From contig NZ_CP026121.1 in the NCBI RefSeq assembly GCF_003330845.1, positions 8,506,610 through 8,570,609 of the forward strand: a DNA stretch of 64,000 bases, written 5' to 3'. The DNA is from Streptomyces sp. Go-475 (GTDB lineage Bacteria; Actinomycetota; Actinomycetes; Streptomycetales; Streptomycetaceae). This document shows positions 11,094 through 19,512 of this stretch, one piece after another (positions within the stretch are counted from its first letter, which is position 1; each line of letters starts with the position of its first letter). The notes beneath the pieces are model-generated. The model was not told the origin of the DNA. It did no database searches and worked only from the letters and a program-made list of their open reading frames with translations. A program made the position numbers and the translations under genes.

Positions 11094-11185
11094 GCCAGTG
11101 CGCGCTCATTGTGCTGGCACCCCGGGGGCGGGTCAACGCCCAGCTCCGAAAGGAGAGTTGCGGAGGGAGAGGAACAGCGAGCGGC

Positions 11186-12904
11186 CTACTCGCAGACGAT
11201 CTCGTCACGCGGCGTGTAGTGCGTGCGGAACGGCTCCCGCCTCACTTCCCGGCCGCCGTCGTAGAACACCCGCTCCACGGTGACGTCGAACCCTTCGAGC
11301 GGCGTCTGCGGCACGCACTCCTTGTCGTCGCTCACCTTCTTCTCCGGCTTCTTCACCTCGGTGCGCGGGCCCTTGACCGACTTGATCTCGTCGTACTTGC
11401 GCGTGCCGAGGAAGGAGACGGTCACGGACGTGTCGGTGGACTCGGCCTGGATGTAGATCGCCTTGCCGGAGTCGTTGGTGAACCGCAGGTCCAGGCTGCC
11501 CCAGGCGACCGTCGCCTCGCGGCCCTCGGGGTAGCGCTCGATGTAGAAGGAGTGCGCGCCGTGCTCCACGGGCTTGACCCCGGCGAAGAACAGCGCGTTG
11601 TACACCGTCGTCGCCACGGCCGAGACACCGCCGCCGGAGGCCTTCGTGAACTTGTCGTCGAGGATGATGATGCCCTCGACGAAGCCGTTCTCCTCGGTGC
11701 GCTCCCCGACGGTCCGATTGAAGCTCCACGTCCGGTCCGGCCTGACGAGGGAGCCGTTGATGAGTTCCACCGCCCTGCCTATGTTCTTCGTGCGGTACTC
11801 GGCCGGCTCGAAGTGGACGGTGAACGAGGACATCTTCTCCGTCAGCCCCAGCTCCGCGGCGTTCTCGCGGGTCACCTCGGGCTGGATCCCGCGCACCTCC
11901 ACCTCGCCTTCGCGGTCGGCGCCCGACCTGGTGAGCAGCGGCAGCACCGCCTTGCCCAGCGCCTTGTCGGTGACCTCCCGGCCGGGTACGGCGTCCTCGG
12001 TCACCACGGCCCGGTCGCCGTCCGCCCGCAGCCTGGCGTTCTCGGCCGTCGTGGTCACCTCGTCCAGGGGACCGGCGACGGCGGAGGCGGCCCGCAGCCC
12101 CTTCGCGTCGAGCTCCGGTCTCAGCCTGCCGCTGTCGTCCGGCCGCATGGCCAGGTGCTCGCCCAGCACGTCCGGGCCGACCGTGAACCGCCTGCCGGCC
12201 GCGGTGAGCGTGACGGGCGCCGACACGGCCGGCTCCGCGAACGTCCGCACCGCCCGCCGGACCTCCTCGGCCGTGACCTCCGGCCGGGTCTCCCGCGCGG
12301 GCAGGGCCGTCACCGCCGCGGCGTCGCCGCGCAGGAAGGAGGCGCGCAGGGGTGCCACCGCGGCGTCCACGTCGAGCGCGTGACCCGTGCGCGGCGCGAC
12401 CTGCCGCACCCGTCCGCCGTCGAAGCCGACGGCGCCCTCCCGCACCTTCTGGTCGAGGTCCTTCGCCAGCTGCCCGAGAGCGGCCCGGGCCTTGCCCTCG
12501 TCGAGGCGTACGACCGGCTCGACGGCACCGCCCGAGCGGAAGAACCCCTCGAACACGCCGACCGGGTCGTTGCCGGTGCGCGCCGCCCGGTCGACGGTCT
12601 CCTGGATGTCGTAGGAGAGCCCGGCGCGCCGCGGATCGACCGTGCCCGTACGGTCACCGACCTTCACCGTAAGCTCCCGCGCGCCGGCCGCGCCCAGCCG
12701 CCGCTCCAGCTTCCGCACCGCCTCCGCGCGGCTCAGCCCTCCGATCTCCACGCCGCGCACCGTCGTACCGGAGTCGATCTCCCCGCCCGTGAGGACCAGC
12801 CCCGCGAGGTACAGGCCGCCGACCCCGACGGCCAGCGCGCCGCCGGCCAGGGCGAGGGGCGGGAGGGAGGTGATGCGCGGGACGGAGGCTGTTCGGGGGC
12901 GCAT
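11186..12904 (-). CDS. Membrane-anchored VanW-family protein with YoaR-like domains
   Basis: About 572 residues from the ATG at 12904, chosen because AGGAG precedes it; a longer frame upstream has no ribosome-binding site. One membrane anchor lies near residues 10-35, followed by repeated peptidoglycan-binding-type (YoaR) domains. The VanW domain is at about 385-500 (SSFTVHFEPAEYRTKNI, then SFNRTVGERT and GGGVSAVATTVYNALF). The C-terminal end resembles a G5-like module. The protein should face outside the cell. VanW proteins occur near glycopeptide-resistance genes, but their biochemical role is unsettled and no van genes are present here. Confidence 0.85.
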   Translation of the reverse strand: MRPRTASVPRITSLPPLALAGGALAVGVGGLYLAGLVLTGGEIDSGTTVRGVEIGGLSRAEAVRKLERRLGAAGARELTVKVGDRTGTVDPRRAGLSYDIQETVDRAARTGNDPVGVFEGFFRSGGAVEPVVRLDEGKARAALGQLAKDLDQKVREGAVGFDGGRVRQVAPRTGHALDVDAAVAPLRASFLRGDAAAVTALPARETRPEVTAEEVRRAVRTFAEPAVSAPVTLTAAGRRFTVGPDVLGEHLAMRPDDSGRLRPELDAKGLRAASAVAGPLDEVTTTAENARLRADGDRAVVTEDAVPGREVTDKALGKAVLPLLTRSGADREGEVEVRGIQPEVTRENAAELGLTEKMSSFTVHFEPAEYRTKNIGRAVELINGSLVRPDRTWSFNRTVGERTEENGFVEGIIILDDKFTKASGGGVSAVATTVYNALFFAGVKPVEHGAHSFYIERYPEGREATVAWGSLDLRFTNDSGKAIYIQAESTDTSVTVSFLGTRKYDEIKSVKGPRTEVKKPEKKVSDDKECVPQTPLEGFDVTVERVFYDGGREVRREPFRTHYTPRDEIVCE

Positions 12905-13123
12905 GGGTCTCCTGGAGATCGAATACGAAGGGGCACCCGATGACGCGACGCTGCTGCGGGCAAACACATCAAGCTATGCACACCTGGTGGCAATCCGGTA
13001 TGTCCCAGACCACTTATGTCCGAGATCACGCCCGGACCGGCCGGACCGGCCCGCACCGCCGGGCCCGGCAACGGAGTGGTAACGGCGAACAACTGTCCGG
13101 TGGTTGACACCGTCTAGGCCACC

Positions 13124-14398
13124 ATGAAGATCTCTTTCCTGATTCACAACGCCTACGGGATCGGAGGCACGATCACCACCACGTTCAACCTGGCCGGAGC
13201 CCTCGCCGAACGGCACGACGTGGAGATCGTCTCCGCGCTGCGCCACCGCGAACACCCCAACCTCACCCCGGACCCCCGGGTGCGGCTGCGGGCCCTGGTG
13301 GACCTCCGCAAGGAGGCCGACCATCCGCTCCACGCCAGACCGGCGAAGGTCTTCCCGCCCGCCGAGTACCGCCACCACCAGTACAGCGAGCTGACCGACG
13401 AGCGGATCGGCGCGCACCTGGAGGCGCTCGACGCCGACGTCGTCATCGGCACCCGCCCGGGCCTCAACGTGCACATCGCCCGACAGGCCCCGCGTCACGT
13501 CCTGCGCGTCGGCCAGGAGCACCTCACACTCGACAACCACTCGCCGCGGCTGCGCACCGCACTGCGCCGCGCCTACCGCGACCTCGACGTCGTCACCACC
13601 GTCACGGAGGCGGACGCCGCCGCCTACCGGCGCAAGATGTGGCTGCCCGGCGTCCACGTCGAGGCCCTCCCGAACAGCGTCCCCGACCCCGCCCTGCCGC
13701 CCGCGGACGGCAACGCCAAGATCGTCGTCGCCGCCGGCCGGCTGGTCCCCGTCAAGCGCTACGACCTGCTCATCGAGGCGTTCGCCCAGGTCGCCGCCGC
13801 GTTCCCGGACTGGCAGCTGCGCATCTACGGCAAGGGCGAGGAGGAGCCCAGGCTGCGGCGGCTCATCGAACAGCTCGGCCTGTGGAACAACGTGTTCCTC
13901 ATGGGGGCCGCCACCCCCATGGAGGCGGAGTGGGCCAAGGCCTCGATCGGCGCGGCCGCCTCCGACTTCGAGCCGTTCGGCATGACGATCGTCGAGGCGA
14001 TGCGCTGCGGACTGCCCGTCGTCAGCACCGACTGCCCCTACGGCCCCGGCGAGATCATCCAGGACGGCACCGACGGCCGGCTGGTGCCGGTCGGCGACCG
14101 CGACGCCTTCGCCTCGGCCCTGCTGGAACTCGTCGGCGACGACGAACGACGCCGCCGCATGGGCCGCGCCGCCCTGGAGAACGCCCGCCGCTACGCCCCC
14201 GGCCCCGTCGTCGCACAGGCCGAACGCATCCTCGAGGAGACCGCGACGGCCAGGACCACGGGCCGGCACCCCGGCACCGCGCGGGAGCCCCGGGCCGGCA
14301 GCCCGCTCACCGGCCGGGGCCACGCCGCCCGCGACGCGGCCCACACCGTGGCGACCGGCGTGCTGCGCCGCATCCGCATCCGCGAGGGCCGGCGATGA
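13124..14398 (+). CDS. GT4-family glycosyltransferase
   Basis: 424 residues with the GT-B fold. The N-terminal domain begins with a Gly-rich acceptor-side loop (NAYGIGGT). The C-terminal domain has the GT4 signature VVAAGRLVPVKRYDLLIEAF and the donor-binding E-x7-E stretch in SDFEPFGMTIVEAMRCG. The last ~50 residues are an Arg-rich tail. It is followed, with an ATGA overlap, by an unknown protein, so the two are translationally coupled. The divergent VanW gene suggests a role in envelope glycosylation, but acceptor and donor cannot be read from the sequence. No clear ribosome-binding site precedes the ATG. Confidence 0.88.
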   Translation: MKISFLIHNAYGIGGTITTTFNLAGALAERHDVEIVSALRHREHPNLTPDPRVRLRALVDLRKEADHPLHARPAKVFPPAEYRHHQYSELTDERIGAHLEALDADVVIGTRPGLNVHIARQAPRHVLRVGQEHLTLDNHSPRLRTALRRAYRDLDVVTTVTEADAAAYRRKMWLPGVHVEALPNSVPDPALPPADGNAKIVVAAGRLVPVKRYDLLIEAFAQVAAAFPDWQLRIYGKGEEEPRLRRLIEQLGLWNNVFLMGAATPMEAEWAKASIGAAASDFEPFGMTIVEAMRCGLPVVSTDCPYGPGEIIQDGTDGRLVPVGDRDAFASALLELVGDDERRRRMGRAALENARRYAPGPVVAQAERILEETATARTTGRHPGTAREPRAGSPLTGRGHAARDAAHTVATGVLRRIRIREGRR

Positions 14399-15285
14399 GC
14401 GCGCCGGAACCGACGACCATGACGACGAACGCGCCGGAAGGCACCACGATGGGCACCCCGCACGACACCCAGCCGCGCACCGACTGCGCGATCGACACGG
14501 ACGGCAGGATCACCTTCCGCCTCCCGCCGGTCCCGGCCTCCCGCCCCCAGCTGCTGCTGCGGCTGCGCCCCAAGAAGGGCAGCCCCGAGACGGTCCGCCA
14601 CCTCCTCGACCTGGCACCGGACCACACCGGAACCCACCTGCACGCCGTACTGGAACCGGACCCGGCCCTGGCCGAGGGCCGCTGGGACGTCTACCTCCTG
14701 CCGGAACCGGGAGCCGAACGCCGACGGCTGCGCCCCGGCCTGCGGGACCTGCGCGCCCTCGTCGACGGGCACCTGCGCGACCGGCCCGCGCCGGTCGCCG
14801 TCCGCATCCCGTACGTCACCAAGGACGGCTTCCTCGCCCTGCGGGCCTGGCTGCGCACCGCCCACGCCGAGGCCCGCGCCATCGACGTCACGGACCGGGC
14901 GATGACGGTCACCGCCCGCCTGCACGGTGCCGGCCTCCACGAGGACGCCACCGTGCGCCTGCGCCTGCGCGGCACCGACACCGTACGGTGCCTCAGCCCG
15001 CGGATCGACGACGACGCCAAGGGCTTCTCCTTCACCGCCGGCCCCGAGGACCTGACGGCCGACGACGGAGGCGCGGACCGGATCTGGGACGCCTTCGTCC
15101 GGCCCACCGCCGACGCGGCGCCGATCAGGATCGGCCGCCTGCTCGACGACGTGGCGGACCGCAAGCACGTGTACGTCTACCCGGCGGTCACCCGCGACGG
15201 ATCGTCCCTGCGCCCCTACTACACCGTCGACAACGACCTCGCGATCGAAGAGAAGAAGCCCCATTCCCCGATATGCCCGAAATGA
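14395..15285 (+). CDS. Unknown protein coupled to the glycosyltransferase
   Basis: 296 residues from the ATG at 14395, overlapping the glycosyltransferase stop by 4 nt. It has no signal peptide or membrane helix. The composition suggests two beta-rich repeats: about 35-115 (ITFRLPPVPASRP, then WDVYLLPEPGAERRRL) and about 160-250 (MTVTARLHGAGLHEDATVRL, then IWDAFVRPT). It ends in a basic tail. Similar proteins follow GT4 transferases in other Streptomyces, sometimes annotated as putative transferase. I do not assign a function; a partner or acceptor-binding role with the upstream enzyme is the simplest inference. Confidence 0.8.
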   Translation: MSAPEPTTMTTNAPEGTTMGTPHDTQPRTDCAIDTDGRITFRLPPVPASRPQLLLRLRPKKGSPETVRHLLDLAPDHTGTHLHAVLEPDPALAEGRWDVYLLPEPGAERRRLRPGLRDLRALVDGHLRDRPAPVAVRIPYVTKDGFLALRAWLRTAHAEARAIDVTDRAMTVTARLHGAGLHEDATVRLRLRGTDTVRCLSPRIDDDAKGFSFTAGPEDLTADDGGADRIWDAFVRPTADAAPIRIGRLLDDVADRKHVYVYPAVTRDGSSLRPYYTVDNDLAIEEKKPHSPICPK

Positions 15286-15409
15286 AAATCCAGAGGGCTT
15301 CGGATGGTTATTTCGGAAGCGGGAAGCGACAGTCATGTGTGGATTCTGTGCGAAGCGGCGGCAAAAAGGTCAGGCGCTCGTTTTCAACAGGCCCACATCG
15401 CAAGGGGAC

Positions 15410-15438
15410 TTGCGGCCATAACCAAACTCAAGTACTAG
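15410..15438 (+). promoter_or_regulatory. Promoter of the YceI gene, leaderless transcript likely
   Basis: TTGCGG (15410-15415) and TACTAG (15433-15438) are spaced by 17 bp. The ATG lies 7 nt after the -10 and there is no ribosome-binding site, so the mRNA probably begins at the start codon. Confidence 0.6.
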
Positions 15439-15445
15439 ATGAATC

Positions 15446-16108
15446 ATGAACCTGTTCAACCGCGTCGTGCCGTCCCGCCGGCAGGCGCCGACCGTCCCCC
15501 CACAGCGCCCCGGCGGCGCACCGGCTTCCCCCACCGCCGTGCTGCCGGACCCCGGCCTGGCGAATCTCACCGGTGAATGGGTCGTCGACCCCGCGCACAG
15601 CAGGATCGGCTTCTCCGTCCGGCACGCCATGGTGACCACCGTGCGCGGTTGTTTCCTGGAGTACGAAAGCCGGCTCTACTTCGACGCGCACGACCCGGCC
15701 CGGTCGCGGGCCGACATCACCCTGTTCACCTCCAGTGTCGACACCGGAGTGGAACAGCGTGACGCCCATCTGGTGGGCCGCGACTTCCTCGACGCGGCCA
15801 CCTATCCGCGGATGCGCTTCACCAGTACCGCGGTGGAACAAGCGGGCACCGACCTGTACCGCATGTCGGGGGAGCTCACCATCAAAGGAATATCCCGCCC
15901 CGTCGTACTGGACATGACCTATATCGGGCACGTCACCGATCCCTTCGGTTATGACCGGGTCGGTTTCGACGGCACCACCACCATCAACCGCTCCGACTGG
16001 GGCCTGACCTACAACAGCAGGCTGGCCGAGGGAGGCGCGATGGTGAGCGAGAAGGTGCGCCTGCAGCTCGACATCGCCGCCATCCGCACGGCACCGTCCT
16101 CCGGCTGA
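15446..16108 (+). CDS. YceI-family lipid-binding protein
   Basis: 220 residues. After a Pro-rich N-terminal 40 residues comes a full YceI lipocalin-like barrel: GEWVVDPAHSRIGFSVRHAMV at the start, then MRFTSTAVEQ, LTIKGISRPVVLD and RSDWGL. The family binds long isoprenoids or amphipathic molecules and is often tied to stress or respiration. There is no convincing signal peptide, so it is probably cytosolic, as many actinobacterial members are. It is a single gene with its own promoter and converges on the MOSC gene 14 nt away. Confidence 0.9.
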   Translation: MNLFNRVVPSRRQAPTVPPQRPGGAPASPTAVLPDPGLANLTGEWVVDPAHSRIGFSVRHAMVTTVRGCFLEYESRLYFDAHDPARSRADITLFTSSVDTGVEQRDAHLVGRDFLDAATYPRMRFTSTAVEQAGTDLYRMSGELTIKGISRPVVLDMTYIGHVTDPFGYDRVGFDGTTTINRSDWGLTYNSRLAEGGAMVSEKVRLQLDIAAIRTAPSSG

Positions 16109-16122
16109 CCGCCGAAGCCGCT

Positions 16123-16620
16123 TCAGGACACGGGCTCGCCCCCGGCCACGACACGGAACGTGGCCGGGCCGACCGTGAGCACCCCGTCGCTCAGGGGCGT
16201 GCACCGCACACCGCCCCGGCCGCGCAGGGCCCGGTGCGCGCCGGGGCCGATGGTGACGTCCATCCAGGCGCAGGGCCGGGCCGGGCGGTTCACGGCGAAC
16301 ACCACCGGCCCGGTGCCGCAGTCGAGGGCGATCGTCGCGCCGACGTACGCGTCGATGTCGACGCCCCTGAGCAGGACGTTCCGGCGGGTGTGCCGGAGGT
16401 CTGCGTCCGCCGGGAGCCCCTCCGAGGCCATCATGGTGACGGCCGCGTTCCGGTGGGCGGGCCGGGCGTAGTAGCGGTCGCCGACCAGCCCCAGGCCCCT
16501 GCGTACCTCCACCCGGGCGACGCGTTCGTCGACCGGACCGGGGGAGGGGCCGTCCGACGGCCGTCCGGCCAGCCGGTGCGAGGGCGACACCAGCAGTTGC
16601 AGCACCTCGACCTCGGTCAT
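16123..16620 (-). CDS. MOSC-domain sulfur-carrier-like protein
   Basis: 165 residues, nearly all MOSC domain. N-terminal segments include LVGDRYYARPAHRNAAVT. The conserved NVLLRGVDIDAYVGATIALDCG is followed by PARPCAWMD, whose Cys is the family's predicted sulfur-carrying residue, and GRGGVRC near the end. MOSC domains occur in Moco sulfurase and in mARC/YiiM-type enzymes that act on N-hydroxylated compounds. Stand-alone copies like this are usually uncharacterised. No molybdenum genes are nearby. Confidence 0.85.
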   Translation of the reverse strand: MTEVEVLQLLVSPSHRLAGRPSDGPSPGPVDERVARVEVRRGLGLVGDRYYARPAHRNAAVTMMASEGLPADADLRHTRRNVLLRGVDIDAYVGATIALDCGTGPVVFAVNRPARPCAWMDVTIGPGAHRALRGRGGVRCTPLSDGVLTVGPATFRVVAGGEPVS

Positions 16621-16673
16621 GGCCCCACCCTACGACGCGGTAACCGGTCCCGGCCGAGAGGTCGTCGCCCCTC

Positions 16674-16767
16674 GTGGGCGCTGCGGGACTCGGGCACGTT
16701 GGGCGCTGTGGGCGCTGCGGGACTCGGGCACGTTGGTCGCTGTGGGCGCTGCGGCAACCGGGCCCGT
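16674..16767. repeat. 34-bp tandem repeat, two full copies plus part of a third
   Basis: The unit begins GTGGGCGCTGCGGGACTCG. Copies at 16674-16707 and 16708-16741 differ at one position, and a third, partial copy runs to about 16767 before diverging. The repeat lies in the 260-bp spacer between the MOSC gene and the MASE1 gene. No gene is visible in this spacer. Confidence 0.85.
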
Positions 16768-16879
16768 CGATCCCCGCGGGCGTGGCGGCAACCGGACCCG
16801 TTGCCCCCGGCGGGCCGAGCGGCAGCCGGGCCCGGCCGCACGCCCGTCGCCCCACCCCGCGGCCGCAGGCCCCGGCCCG

Positions 16880-17890
16880 TCACTCGTCCTGTCGCCGCCC
16901 GATCCTCCCCTCCTCCAGCGAGGCCCGGCCGTCCGCCGCCTCGCCCGCCGTCAGGTGCTCCAGCACCTCGACCAGCTCCTGGCACGCCCGTTCCACGGAA
17001 CGCCGGGTGTTGAGCTGCTCGGTGATCACGGCCGACAGGATCAGCGCGGTCAGGGCCATCGCCCCGTTGAAGGCCTGCAGTTTGATCATCACCTCGACCC
17101 TGGTCAGCCGTTCGAACGGCCCGGACCGGTCGGTCGCCGCCACCGTCGCCATGATCGAGGCGAACAGGGCGCACAGCATGCTGCCCGCCAGCTGGAAACG
17201 CAGCGCCGCCCAGATCAGCAGGGGATAGACGAGGAAGAGCAGACTGACCGGGCTGTGCGTGGCCGGCGGAACGACACAGCACGCGATCAGCGCCAGGCCC
17301 GACGCCTCCTTCCAGCGCGACAGCCGCAGCGGCCGGCGCAGGCGGTACAGCAGGAGCAGCACCGGCGTGACGATCAGGACGCCCATCGCGTCACCCACCC
17401 ACCAGGCCAGCCACACCGCCCAGAAGCTCGGCCAGTCGAGCCGGCCCGTGGCGATCAGCAGACCGGCGCCCACGGTCGCACTGATCAGCATCGCGGTGAA
17501 CGCGCCCAGGAACACCAGGGCCAGACCGTCCCGCAGCCGCGCCAGGTCGGTGCGGAAACCGGCCCGGCGCAGCAGCAGGTACCCGACGATCGGCGCGGCC
17601 GTGTTGCCTGCCAGGACGCCGAACGCCGAGGGCCGCAGGGAGGTGAGGGACAGGATGACGAGAAAGGCGCCCAGGGCGATCCCCGGCCAGCAGCGCAGCC
17701 CGAAGATCAGCAGGAAGGCGACCGAGACGCCGGTGGGAGGCCAGACGGGCGTGACGACCGCGCCCTCGACGACCAGTTCCCGCATCAGGCCGAGCTGCCC
17801 CGACACGTAATAGCAGGCGGCGACGGCCAGCGTCTGCAGAGCGATGACGACCGGCGTACGCAGATCCTGGGTGCCCACCACAGCAGCCAT
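16880..17890 (-). CDS. MASE1-domain integral membrane sensor protein
   Basis: 336 residues from the ATG at 17890. It has about eight membrane helices forming a MASE1 domain, with the family's VWPPTGVSVAFLL and WWVGDAMGVLIVTPVLLL segments, and a short cytosolic helical tail (about 285-336). MASE1 usually sits in front of a kinase, GGDEF or phosphatase domain. Here no output domain is fused, but a SpoIIE-type phosphatase gene ends 50 nt upstream on the same strand. The two probably act as a split sensor-phosphatase. That link is inferred from adjacency only. Confidence 0.85.
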   Translation of the reverse strand: MAAVVGTQDLRTPVVIALQTLAVAACYYVSGQLGLMRELVVEGAVVTPVWPPTGVSVAFLLIFGLRCWPGIALGAFLVILSLTSLRPSAFGVLAGNTAAPIVGYLLLRRAGFRTDLARLRDGLALVFLGAFTAMLISATVGAGLLIATGRLDWPSFWAVWLAWWVGDAMGVLIVTPVLLLLYRLRRPLRLSRWKEASGLALIACCVVPPATHSPVSLLFLVYPLLIWAALRFQLAGSMLCALFASIMATVAATDRSGPFERLTRVEVMIKLQAFNGAMALTALILSAVITEQLNTRRSVERACQELVEVLEHLTAGEAADGRASLEEGRIGRRQDE

Positions 17891-17940
17891 GAGACACCGG
17901 GGCCGCCGCGTCGGCGAGGCGAGAGCGGGGCCCTGCGGCC

Positions 17941-18771
17941 CTATGGCTGAGCTTCGGGGCCGTCGAGGCCGACCACCAGGACGGCGGCGTCGTCGTCGTG
18001 CCCGACCCGCTCGGCGCCCTTGATGACGGCGGCCGCGAGCGCGTCCACGTCCATGCCCGCCACCGCCGCGATGCCCGCGAGCCGGACCACCTGGTCCAGG
18101 CCCTCCTCGAGCCGCATGGACGGCCCCTCCACGACACCGTCCGTGAGCAGCACGAACACGCCACCCGTGGTGAGCTCGTGGCGGGTGACCGGGTACGGCG
18201 TCCCGGCCTGGATCCCCAGGGGCGGGCCGCCCTCGTCCTCGGTGACGCCGGACTTCCCGTCGGCCGTGGCCCAGACGCAGGGCAGATGCCCGGCCCGCGC
18301 GCTCTCCAGGACGCCCGCGCACGGGTCGAGCCGCATGTAGGTGCAGGTGGCGAACAGGTCGGAGCCCAGCGACAGCAGCAGCTCGTTGGTCCGGGCCAGG
18401 ACCTCGCCCGGCTCGCTGGTGACGGAGGCCAGGGCCCGCAGTCCGGCCCGCACCTGTCCCATGAAGGCGGCCGCCTCGATGTTGTGGCCCTGGACGTCAC
18501 CGATGGACAGCCCGATCCGGCCGTCGCCGAGTGTGAAGGCGTCGTACCAGTCGCCGCCCACGTTGAGGCCCTGGCAGGCGGGCGTGTACCGCACGGCGAG
18601 ATGCAGCCTGCGGGCGACGGGCAGGTCCCGGGGGAGCATGCCGCGCTGCAGCGCGATGGCCAGCTCGAGGCGCGACCGCTGCATCTCGGCCTGCGCCCGT
18701 GCCTGAGCCGTCAGGGCCCCGAGCCTGGTCAGCAGCTCGTCGCCGTCGTCCGTCGTGCCGGTGCGGAACAT
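17941..18771 (-). CDS. SpoIIE/RsbU-type PP2C phosphatase
   Basis: 276 residues. A short helical N-terminal region (about 1-45) leads into the PPM/SpoIIE domain, with the metal-binding Asp motifs GGDWYDAF and SIGDVQGHN, then AGHLP and a final HDDDAAVLVV. Such phosphatases dephosphorylate anti-anti-sigma factors and so release sigma factors. This one has no PAS, GAF or kinase domain, so its input may come from the MASE1 protein encoded next to it. The ATG has a GGAG site. Confidence 0.92.
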   Translation of the reverse strand: MFRTGTTDDGDELLTRLGALTAQARAQAEMQRSRLELAIALQRGMLPRDLPVARRLHLAVRYTPACQGLNVGGDWYDAFTLGDGRIGLSIGDVQGHNIEAAAFMGQVRAGLRALASVTSEPGEVLARTNELLLSLGSDLFATCTYMRLDPCAGVLESARAGHLPCVWATADGKSGVTEDEGGPPLGIQAGTPYPVTRHELTTGGVFVLLTDGVVEGPSMRLEEGLDQVVRLAGIAAVAGMDVDALAAAVIKGAERVGHDDDAAVLVVGLDGPEAQP

Positions 18772-18875
18772 GGATCACTCCGGCGAGGATGGCCACGGTC
18801 GGTGACGACCCTCGAAGGCAAATCACCCGATTTACGTCCATAGGATGATACTCAGCGGACGGGGCCGGCGACGAC

Positions 18876-19493
18876 TCACGTGGGCCGCTCGCTGCGGACC
18901 TCGCGGGCCCCGGCCCGTCCTGCCTCGCCCCGGGCGTCCGCCACGGCCTGCCGCAGCAGCCGGGAGAGCCGCTGGTCGGCGTCGGGCGCGGCGCACAGCA
19001 CCCGGAGCGCGTGCTCGAGGGAGCGGCGCCCCGGCCCGCGCCACCACAGCAGATCGGCGACGCGCCCCGGCAGCGCGCCCGCACGGGTCCGGGCGAGCCG
19101 CTCGGCCCGGCGGCGGCACACGCGGCTCGCCCGCGCCAAGCGCCGGGACGTGGGCCGCGTCGAACGGGCCGCGTCCACGACCGCGCCGACGAGCAGCGGC
19201 GCGTAGGCCCGGCTCTCGGGGCGGGCGTCGGCGAGGTCGGCGGCCAGCGGCCACAGGGCGCGCCGGGCGGCGTCCGTGACGCTGTCGTTGACCGCCCGGG
19301 CCAGCGCCGCGAGCGCCGGGTGCGTACCGGCCGGGCTGTCGGTGAACCGGCCGCCGGCCAGCAGGGCGGCGGCCTCCATCAGGCAGGCGCCGTCGTCGGG
19401 GTGCAGGTGGGCGAAGCGCCCGGGCACCGGAAGCCCGTCCGGAGCGAGGGCACGGGACCCCTCGGACGGCCGGCGCGGAGGGAAGGCGATCAT
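18876..19493 (-). CDS. Unknown protein encoded with the PiT transporter
   Basis: 205 residues from the ATG at 19493, preceded by GGAGG; a longer frame that begins inside the transporter gene is a shadow. It is Ala/Arg-rich and helical, with the recognisable stretch GRFTDSPAGTHPALAALARAVND. No catalytic motif is seen. It starts 20 nt after the phosphate-transporter stop, so the two are almost certainly one operon. Streptomyces PiT genes are often followed by such a small gene. A supporting or regulatory role in phosphate uptake is inferred. Confidence 0.75.
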   Translation of the reverse strand: MIAFPPRRPSEGSRALAPDGLPVPGRFAHLHPDDGACLMEAAALLAGGRFTDSPAGTHPALAALARAVNDSVTDAARRALWPLAADLADARPESRAYAPLLVGAVVDAARSTRPTSRRLARASRVCRRRAERLARTRAGALPGRVADLLWWRGPGRRSLEHALRVLCAAPDADQRLSRLLRQAVADARGEAGRAGAREVRSERPT

Positions 19494-19512
19494 GGACGGC
19501 CTCCGGCTGGGT

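Noticed and set aside
9737..12943. A 1068-codon plus-strand frame across the toroid glycosidase and VanW genes
   Set aside because: It lies antisense to two well-supported genes and has an Arg/Gly/Ala-rich translation without motifs.
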